A stretch of 64,000 bases of DNA from contig NC_051088.1 of the NCBI RefSeq assembly GCF_901709675.1, forward strand, positions 22,519,193 through 22,583,192, in the 5' to 3' direction. The translations under genes were made by a program, and so were the position numbers. The DNA is from Syngnathus acus (taxonomy: Eukaryota > Chordata > Actinopteri > Syngnathiformes > Syngnathidae). Shown piece after piece: positions 51,065 to 60,501 of this stretch; position 1 is the stretch's first letter; the number at the start of each line of letters is the position of its first letter. The notes below the pieces were generated by a model that was not told the DNA's origin, made no database searches, and saw only the letters and a program-made list of their open reading frames with translations.

Positions 51065-52859
51065 ATGGCTGCGCTCACCATACAAAGGACTGACAACTTT
51101 TTGCATACCTTTTTGCAGGTTTGTTGCCGACACGTGACTCTGCACTTTCATGTTTCAGCGTCGAAGACAGGAGGACTTGCGTCACTTCTTTTTATAGAAT
51201 AGACAATTCTTCCTGTGAACAAAAATAAAAGTGCAGTCACGCTCCGATTAGCAGCTTTATATTTAATGGATTGTGTTTGACTAACTTCGGGATGAAGTTA
51301 ATTTTAGTGATGATTTGATTTCCTTACACCGTTGTAAATTGTTGGATTGATAAATTCGATTTGATATTTTGGAGTTGATTTTAACATTGACAGGATTGGA
51401 GTGGTCGTGTTGAATCAAGCAAATATTTTGTAGTAGCAGTAAGATGATACATTGTGCACATTTCACAATTTAAAATCAATTAAAGTCAAATTACTTGTTA
51501 GGTGATGGTGTGTGTGTGTTGAATTTACTCAATTTCATTTTGGCAAGTGGTTGCATGAAATAAAATAATTTATATGTATTTGGATCCGGATGCTTTTATT
51601 TCATGCGACCACTTGGCAAAATAAAATTGCGTAAATTCAACAAACTATTTTTTTCACTGAACAACAAGATCGACTGATTTTAAATGATGAGAGGTGCTCA
51701 ATGAGCTACTACAATAACTACAAATAACAGAATATTTGCTTTGCGCTGACTCATAAAATTCAATTTAATCAAAGCTCAGTTTAAGTGTGCTTTTGTATTC
51801 ACGGCCATTTTGGTTTTGCCCCCAAAACAGGACCGCACGCCCAGCTCGTCTCCGGAGGGCCCTCCCGGCGCCCTGTCCTTCCTGGCCACCACCTGCAGCC
51901 AGGCCTGGCAGGTGGGCAGTAGCACAGGCTCGGAAGGCTCCCAGTTCCCCTACGAGGCCAGCGTCAGCTCCGCTTCCGGCATGTTCCAGCTGTGGAGCAA
52001 CGACATGGCGCCCGGCACGGCCCTCGGCACGCACCAAATGACCTTCACCGTGCCCAAGGTGCAGTTTCCGGGACACGTGCAGTCCGGCCTGAGCCACCAC
52101 CCGCACCACCACCACCACCATCATCATCATCATCCGCACCACGAGCTTCCTCTCACCCCTCCGGCCGAGCCCGCTTCAGCTTACTCGTTCGAACTCTCCC
52201 CCGTTAAAGTGCAGGCCAACGGCGCCTACTACCCGCAACACAGCGGCGTGGGACAGAACTTCCCCGGCTTCCTCCAGAACTCCTCGGCCAGGCATCACGG
52301 TGAAGAAGGCCAGCAATGGTGGAGCCTTCCCCAAAGCAACGCCCCGCCCTCCAACCACCCCTTCACTCTGGGCAGGCAGCTGGTGTTGGGCCACCAGCCG
52401 CAGATCGCCGCTCTCCTCCAGGGGACCTCCAAGGGCCTGCTCAGCTCCACGCGCCGCTGCAGGCGCTGCAAGTGCCCCAACTGCCAAGCCGGCGGCGGCG
52501 GTGGTGCCGGCTTGGAGTTTGGCAAGAAGAGACTGCACATCTGCCACATTCCCGAGTGCGGTAAAGTGTACAAGAAGACCTCGCACCTGAAGGCCCACCT
52601 GCGCTGGCACGCCGGCGAGAGGCCCTTCATCTGCAACTGGCTCTTCTGCGGTAAAAGCTTCACGCGCTCCGACGAGCTGCAGCGGCACCTGCGCACGCAC
52701 ACCGGCGAGAAACGTTTCGGCTGCCAGCAGTGCGGCAAGAGGTTCATGAGGAGCGACCACCTCTCCAAGCACGTCAAGACCCACCAGAGCAGGAAGAGCC
52801 GCTCCGGTCAGCCGACGCACGCCGCCGACCCTCTGCTGGCCAACATCAAGAGAGAGTAA
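51065..52859 (+). CDS. sp5l: Sp5-like Cys2His2 transcription factor
   Basis: Two coding exons, 51065-51118 and 51831-52859, give 360 residues. Exon 1 encodes only [18 protein letters not shown], and exon 2 begins DRTPSSSP in phase 0; this layout and these residues match Sp5. Features in order: an SP-box-like FLATTCSQ, a His-rich run, [17 protein letters not shown], the Buttonhead box [12 protein letters not shown] (226-237), and three zinc fingers at 254-278, 284-308 and 314-336 ending in KTH, then LLANIKRE. The fingers are of KLF/Sp type and bind GC boxes. Sp5-class proteins act in the nucleus downstream of Wnt/beta-catenin in mesoderm and neural patterning. The poly(A) signal is at 53516-53521. 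Sp5-like is preferred over sp5a because of synteny and divergence of the middle region; sp8/sp9 are excluded by the N-terminus. Confidence 0.92.
51518..51641 (+). repeat. 48-bp inverted repeat (hairpin) in sp5l intron 1
   Basis: Arms 51518-51565 and 51594-51641 are reverse complements at 44 of 48 positions, around a 28-bp AT-rich spacer. The outer ends read GTTGAATTTAC and GTAAATTCAAC. This could be a tiny foldback element; no target duplication is evident. Confidence 0.95.
51768..51774 (+). promoter_or_regulatory. sp5l: TCF/LEF-type motif in sp5l intron 1
   Basis: ATCAAAG, the consensus TCF/LEF core, lies 57 bp before exon 2. Sp5 genes are known Wnt targets, but a single 7-mer is weak evidence. 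Confidence 0.25.
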
Positions 52860-53515
52860 CGGCCGCCGTCCGGAAGCTCCCGATCCAAACTTTGCACACC
52901 GGCCGGGGCGAGTGGCGAGCTATCCGAACGTCTTGAGCAGGCCAGCAAAAAAAAAAAAAAAAAAAACGCTTCACAGGTTCTCAATTTTAGAAAGCGGTTC
53001 TCTTGTTAGATTTCAATGAGGAACATGACCTCGCCTTTGTGCAATTAAAGGTAAGCCATACGAGAAAGCTCGGGATGAATGATGAAGAATGATGAGATGC
53101 TGAATTGAAGAATGGAGAAAAATGTTTTGGGAGAGGAACAACTTGAAAAAAATCAATCATTGACATTTATGGCAACAAAGCAAGTTTTTTTTGGGGTTGC
53201 TCCAAAACAATTTCCCGAGTTGATTTGACTTCAATCTTAAAGTCGGGCAGCAATACGAGGAATGTTTAATTTTTTTGTTGAAAATACGGGAAAGCCAAAC
53301 TTCAAATATTTCCTTCAATTGCCCAACGTTAATTTTTGAAATGTTGACTTTACCCAACTTTTGTTTTTTTCCCCTTCAGTACAAATATTTTAATTTGTTT
53401 GCCTCACCTTAATATTTTAAAACACTTTCCCAAAGTGTATGCGTAACATTCCAATGTGACTGTAATTATGTATAAATGCAAACTGTTACTTGGTTAATGG
53501 CCGCATGTGAAATTT

Positions 53516-53521
53516 AATAAA
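53516..53521 (+). other. sp5l: Polyadenylation signal of sp5l
   Basis: AATAAA about 660 bp after the sp5l stop, followed by a GT-rich stretch. Confidence 0.65.
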
Positions 53522-54384
53522 CAATTGAAACGAGGCGCACTTCTTTAATGTTACTTTCTCGCCCCTTCACAAGTGCAAATGCGCATAAAAATGGGCTGAT
53601 TTATTTTATTTATTTATCTAGCTCATTCCCTAAATGGGGACCCCTCCCCTGCAGAGCTCCCAAAAGCCCTAACATTTGATGTACATGCAAATGATGATTT
53701 GATCCCCTACGGAATAATAAAGCTGCCCCGTTGTGCCGCCGGCGTGAAGGAAGCCCAAGACGGTTGTTCAAAGCACTAAATTGTCATCCCGTGGTCGCTC
53801 GCTCGCGCCTTCTGCAAGCAAGTTCACAGTCGTGTGGCCTTTTAGAGTTTGATTGAAGATTGAGTCAACAGATGCCACAGAGGGAGGGAAGGAGGGCACT
53901 GGCTAGGAATTGCCTGTGAATGGGACCCCTGTTGCCGAGACCCCCTCGCTGGTGACAGAAACTCCCTTTGATTTTGCACCCTTGTGAAAGTTAATACCCC
54001 CCCCCCCCCCCCCTCGTGAACCGTAGCCGTATATCACAGTCGTGTTACGATAGGCTCAGCTTTACGGCTCCGAATGGGCCTTTATCTCGAGAGCGGCCAA
54101 CCAGATGTCTGCTCATCCAGGGGTTCCCTCTCTTTGTTTGCACCACTGTTTGAAGCTTCTTCAAGGGGGGGGGGGGGGGGGGGGGCATTGCAGAAGTCCA
54201 TGTAAGGTCGTTTCGATGGCAGAAGAACTTTTTTATGGCGTTTTGCACATCATCGAGGACACAAACATTGTTAAATGTAAAAATATGGCAAATACGGTCA
54301 TGTAAAAGCGATACATCCAATTGCAGCAAGAAAAATTATGTTTAAAGAATGTGATAAAAAGTCAAACGATAGCAATGGCAGATT

Positions 54385-54560
54385 TACTTAGGGTTAGGGA
54401 TTCAAAGTTGGGTTTCATAGTAGAGACAGGTTTCAAAGCAAGTCAGGTTTTCAAAGTAGGGTCAGAGTTTCAAACTTGGGTTGGGGTTTCAAACTAGGGT
54501 CAGGGTAGGGTTTCAAAGTAGGGTTTCAAAGTAAGGGTTTCAAACTTGGGTTAGGAGTTC
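54385..54560 (+). repeat. Degenerate array of GTTTCAAAGTAGGG-type units
   Basis: At least ten imperfect units of 14-22 bp built on GGTTTCAAA(G/C)T(A/T)GGG. Unit length varies, so this is an old minisatellite or a slippage-driven array. Confidence 0.8.
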
Positions 54561-54589
54561 AAAATAAAAGATGTAAAGAGAGACTTTTT

Positions 54590-54840
54590 TGAATGAAAAG
54601 AAATGACCGTGTATAGTTAGGATTATTCTTTGTAAAAAAATGACCAAGTTGGGCTTTTTTTTTTTGTAAAAAAAAAAAAGGGGACAATGCATCATAAGGC
54701 TTTTTAGTAAAAAGAATAACCATATATGCAGCATTTTAAATAAATAAATAAAAAAAGACCACGTACAGTATGGCTTTTTGTTAGGAAAAAATGACCACGT
54801 GTAGTAAGGATTTTTTGTAGAAAAAAATAGCATGGAAAGC
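54590..54840 (+). repeat. Degenerate minisatellite, about 45-60 bp unit
   Basis: Units of the type AAAATGACCACGTGTAG, then TAAGGATTTTTTGTA, recur about five times with variable A/T runs. Confidence 0.75.
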
Positions 54841-55880
54841 TGCGTGACTAAAGAACAGTATTGGTTGTAAGGTGAAAATACGAATTGGATCCCCCATGCA
54901 ATTCATGTGCCACCCTGACGCTTAAGTCAGCGTGAGCGATAGACACGGTACTGTGGCTATGATGAGGAAGCACTCTGTCGTCCTCTACTGGTCAAAAGGC
55001 ATAAAGCTTCTTGACAGAAGGGAAGCAAATGAGTTTGTTTACATCAAAAGACCAGAATTGGAGAAAATGGAATTGAGGGTACAAGAGAGCAAATAACTGA
55101 TTACAAGTTTTTATTTCTTGGACATCACAGTCATGTTTCTGTCCTCTGAAATAAAAAGTCACTTTTCAGCTTTGGAAGGAAGTTTAAAATAATATTATTA
55201 ATAATAATAATAGCAATAAAAAAACAACAAAGAAAAACAATCAAATACAAGATAGACCAGAGAATTTTGCGGTGCGCAAACAAACCGACAGAAAGCCTCG
55301 CAGTGTCCGACGCTTGGCGCCCTCTAGAGGTCATCTTTTGTCCTGCAAAAGCGCAATCAAAGCACTTGGTGTCTGCGGAGTATACTTGCTCAAGATGCTC
55401 CGTGCTCACTGACCCTAGAATTTGGTGTCATGTTGACCATTGACGTGTTTCCTGCGCCTCAGCAGAACATCCGCCAGGTGGACCACAGCACTTATTAGCA
55501 GAGAGGACAGGAAGAGCACGTCCATGCACATCCGTTCTCATGCAGGGAGGGGGCGGGGGAAAAAAAAGTGTCCATACATTGGTGCGTACGAACTGAAAGG
55601 CACAATCCAGTCACCTCCCCAATTAGGAATGAACATTTGATAGTCAAAACCCTTCAAAGTCGAAAGCAGGAATTGTCACCAGACGCTGATTGTCCTTGCC
55701 CGGCCGGCGGCATCCTGCGGGAATCGTCTTCATGTGCACACAAAGTGGCTCATCACCTTTTTTTTGTTTTTCAAGAAAAGTCAATTACAGGTTCCTTCAA
55801 GATTGCCCAAGTAAGTTGTGACGCAAGACCTTCTGTCGCCTTCACGCCAGGCTAGAAGATGAGAGGGAAGCCATCCGAGT

Positions 55881-58800
55881 TCAAAGGTCATCTTCAGCCA
55901 GCTGGGCCAAGTTGCTCGGACGTCGTCCGGTCGAGGGACCCGAAAACGAAGCCTGGCTTCCGGAATCCGCCGCTTGGGCCCTGCGGAAGCCGTTGCCTGC
56001 TCTCTGCGGCAAAACATTTGACACATCCACGGAAAGCTTTTCAGTATTATTCGAGTTAGCACGAGCGTCGCGCATGAAAATGCAATCGCTTCTGTCGACG
56101 TGTGGAAGAAAGCGATGCGGTGTTTGCAGGCTCGGCGTGAAGTTCCTCCTATTCAGCCCAGGTCGGCGCGTTTGGGAAACAATTATCTGCTTTGGATAAG
56201 CATCGCTAAGCCACTTCCTGCTTCCTGTTTGTGAGGTAGCCGGCCGCTCCAGCTTGAGTCAGAGAAGAAAACGCCGGACAAACTCCCGACACCATAAGAG
56301 ACAAACTTTGCATTCGAAGAAAAAAAAAAAAACCCTTTCCCTACTTTGTATGAGTATCATGATTAAAAATTGATATTGCTCAGGCTGCTGCGAAAAGTCT
56401 CTCAAGACTCACCAGCTGCTCCAAAATTCTGTTCCCGGAGTCCTGAAGTATGTTGTTTACGTGCTACTCTCCTTTTCGCTCTCTTGACGATTACGTGTCT
56501 TTCCATCACAAGTTCCACCATGTTTATGCACGAACCCACTTTCCCCTCCGTGGCTGGCTTCAGGTAACGACTTCATTATATGGCTCTGTGGTTAGAAAAG
56601 TGCTTCAAGAAAAACACTTGTCTACACTCGCTTGGACCGTCAGGGTCAAGGTTGGCTCTTTTGAGGTAAGAACGATGTCAGACGAGAGAGATCAACGAAT
56701 AATGTTAAGAATACGAGGTCCTAACCGAATCCTTCAGTTAGTCCCCGTAATTAAAAGGCAAGATCGTTAGAAAGATAACAAACCTGTGTGCTTTGCGGGG
56801 ATGGTGCGTGGAGCCCGTTGGAAACGGTGCCACAGCCGGGCGAGTCAGACAAGGTCAGCTGAACGTGCGACGGAGAAACCGAGTCGGGAGGGCACGACTG
56901 CAAAAGGCGACGGCGGCGTTCAAGACCTTTCAAGAATGCGACGGCGTTCGGCGCAGGTGAGATCACCTACATCTTGCCGTAAGAAGGTCTCAGCGGCGCC
57001 TCCGGCCGGACCTTGACTTGGCAGGTGAAGGGCGGGCAGCGATATGTTGTGGGAATGAAGGGAGGGTAGCTTGTGGCGGTCGATGGAAGCCGAGGAGTGC
57101 GGTCGCAGGGCGCCGTCCGTGGACACGGGGGGTCTCATGCAGCGCCCCAAACTATTGGACTTGCTTTCCCGCCGCTGGTACTCAATGGGTGACTGCAAGG
57201 CTGACAAAAAAGACCATTTGATGATAAATCCCGAGAAGATACGTCAATGGGGGCGGAGCTAACCGTTGAGGAAGTTGCGCTGCGTCTCCAAGATGCGCAG
57301 CACGTCGTCCAGCCAAGCCCGACACGTCTCCGGGGACGAGGCCAGCAACTGGAAGCGCACCACGCTGCCGTCGGGATTGCGCGACGTCAACACAAAACGG
57401 GCGTCGTCACCTTCAGCGGGAGGCTCCACCCCCAAGCAGCTCACCTGCAATGCAGTCCAGGTGAACTCTCCATCTTGTGGTCAATTCACTTCCGCTCTTA
57501 CCTTGATGTTGCTCTTGAAGATGTAGCCGGGGAGCGAGAAGCCCTTCTTCCTGTCAATGGGCTCGCTGAAGATGACCAGCTGCTCAAAGAGGAAGACCCT
57601 TCTCTCCTTGGCTCGGGACAGGAAGCCGCTATCCTGCTCGGTGACGGTGAAGGTGTCCTGCTGGAGCAGCTTCCCCTGGGCTGTGATCTTGCCCTTGTAC
57701 CCGCAGCGTAAGAGAAACACAACAACAAGAGGAAGTGGCGCTGCTAAACTTAGCGCAAGGAGCCTCTGTTGGCCCTTTGCCTTGCCGTCCAAATCCTCGG
57801 GACTTACCTCAAAGCCTTGGAGTCGGCCCACGTTCATCATGTCGTTGCAACGTTTGGGCACGAAGCACATGACTTCCACCGCTTTCTGTTTGAAAAGTGA
57901 GCTGATAAATCCAAACACAAGCTCCTAACCGGTTCCTTCAGAACACCCACCTCCAATTCGTCCGTGTCCATCCCGGCTTTGATGGAATACTTCAGGAAGT
58001 CCTACGCAAATAAACACAGCGTGGCACCAGAACATTCCAGAGATCTGGACCCGTTTTCGTGGGCGCTCTGGGCACTTTGGATGTGCAAGCTCAAAAATGC
58101 TCACCTTGAGCAGCAGCTGGTATTTCATGATCCTCTGGACTGGTTTGATGAGCAGATCATTGAGCTGCAGTCTGTGACCCAACTGCTGACGCAATTCCTT
58201 GACGCAAAACAAAGAAACAAATCAAATGTGGACACGACAGCGCCAACCTTCAACGTGACACGTAAACAAAGCAGCAAATTGATTGCAAAGCGTCTCGTGT
58301 TACAAAACATAAACAAAGCGATGGAGTAAGCTCCTCACCTCAAAGTAAGTTTCGATGTACTCTGAGACAATATGCTCCGACTTGGGTTTGTTCTGACAGT
58401 ACACCACGTACATGTGCAGACGTCGCTCCTGCAGGCCAAACAAAATTGGGCGAGAATATGGCACATTAATTTTTCCCCGGGACATCTACCTATCTAGCTA
58501 GCGAGCGAGCTATCTCGCTAACTATATGTATGTGCCTCAGTACTCACGTGTTTAATGAAAAGCTGACCCAGTCGCTCTGGCTCGGCCACACACTTCTCCA
58601 GCTCTCCCAGGAAGTAGCTAGAGAGGAAGAAACACAAACATACACACATGCCTGTATGCCCTAGCCATTGTTCCTTTGTCCTCCCCTGGAAAGAAAATGA
58701 GGCCTTACTCTTTATGCCAGTCAAATATTTGATGAATGTTCCCAAAAACAATCTTGTCTTTTCCCTTCATGTCCTCCGGTATGCCTTTGGAGTTCATTGT

Positions 58801-60461
58801 GGCCATGTAGCCCTGCAAGACAACCACGGAGGTGCTAATGGAATTTGGACAAAAAAAGAATCCATGACTCGTAAAGCTGGCTTGCGCATCACATGACTTT
58901 TTTGCAATCTTTGCATGCCCCAAAGTATTTGAAGCGATCTCAGGCACCAGCTCATAATTCCTCACATCTGTTTCAAACTGGAGACGGCACCCAAATGCCA
59001 AAATGGCACTGAGGAGGATTTGAAGTTCTTTGAGCTTTACCTCCACTATGAGGCCCAGGTCTGCTACATAATGCTTCTCCGTCTCAATAAGCTCCTTCAG
59101 TACGTACCTGAGAGACAAGAGAGACAAATGGGCAAACCATAAACTAAACTAAAATCAGACTTAAGCGGTGATCCAAACTCTTGACGAGAAGACCTACAAG
59201 CTTTTTTCAAGGGCGCTCCTCCGTTCTTCTTCGGTGTCCGCGGCCGAAGACCACTGACTGCAGGTGTCGTCCATCAGGACGGAGCCGCTGTCGTCCGGAG
59301 CGACCGAGCTGGACTGGGTGTCCAGAGTGTCCTGAGGACGCACAAGACGTGTCAATCAAAGGCGGCTGGTGCGGACCGCCATTGTGGCAAACAACGGCGA
59401 TAAAGCGCAGGCGGGGACGCCGTAATGACGCAGGTTGCCGAGGTAACCGGCGCACGACAAATTCGAACGAGAAGATGATCTGACGGAGATGGGCGAACCT
59501 GACAGATCAGTCAAAGAAATGGAAGGAAGAAGATGAGGCGATAAACATGAAAAGTTTGCGGTGCCGCTGACAGACGAAGCCGCCGAGGAACCTGATTGAG
59601 TTTGGCGCCCGCAGGACGAGCAAAACGACGACAGCAGGCGGAGAAGTGGCGGGCTGATTTATGAGCTCGTCAAGGTTGTTTTCCTGTTTACCATCCGACG
59701 TTTGGAGGAGCCCACAGGCATGGCCGCCGCTCTACCTTTTCATTTCTGATGCGGCACTCACAACAAGAGGGCGCCCCCAATCCTTGAGATGCCGTTTTCC
59801 TGGAATTCACAATTTACCGGGGCCACAAAAATGATCCTATTCCTTTATTTTTAGACACTGGCTTGTTTATGTTCCTTGGACGCTCCAAAGCGAAATCTAA
59901 ATCTACGGCTGTCTGTCTTTGCTCAAATCCATGTCAAGCATCACAGGTCAGGTCAAGCGGAGCCTCCCAAATTGGAACACAAAACACACACACAAACACA
60001 CACCGCTCCCGCAACCAGAAATATACACCTAATCGCCGAGAAATAAATACAGACAGAAATGTGGGTGTGAGAGTGAGTGAGTGAGTGAGTGAGTGAGTGA
60101 GTGAGTGAGTGAGTGAGTGAGTGAGTGAGTGAGTGAGTGAGACAGCGACAGAGTGAGACACCGAGAGAGTGAAAAAGAGAATAGAGAGAAAGAGAAAAAG
60201 AGTGTGAGTGAGTGAGTGAGTGAGTGAGTGAGTGAGTGAGTGAGTGAGTGAGTGAGTGAGTGAGTGAGTGAAAGAGAAAGAGGGAGAGAAGGAGTGAGAG
60301 AGAGAGAGGGAGGGACAGAGAGAGAGAGAGAGACAGCGAGACAGAGAGCGAGAGACAGAAAGGGAGAGAGAGAGAAAGACAGAGGGAGACAGAGCGAGTG
60401 CGAGAGAGGGAGAGGGAGAGAGAGAGAGAGAGAGAGAGAGGGAAAGCGAGAGAGGGAGGGA

Positions 60462-60501
<40 letters not shown>

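Larger units (their letters stand above)
53522..55880. other. Convergent 3' regions of sp5l and arhgef25
   Basis: No coding exon is seen. The stretch holds poly(C) (about 53997-54013), poly(G) (about 54168-54185) and two degenerate tandem-repeat arrays. TTTATT at 55110-55115, which is AATAAA on the - strand, may end the arhgef25 transcript. Confidence 0.5.

Noticed and set aside
52176-52820. A 214-codon antisense frame over sp5l
   Set aside because: GC-rich shadow of the Sp5-like coding exon; no family similarity.
54385-54560. Telomere-like GGGTTAGGG occurrences
   Set aside because: Only isolated matches within a GTTTCAAAGTAGGG-type array; no (TTAGGG)n run.
54540-54833. Repetitive peptide frame on the - strand (FFSTKNPYYTW-type units)
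   Set aside because: Produced by a degenerate minisatellite; unit sequence decays without codon constraint.
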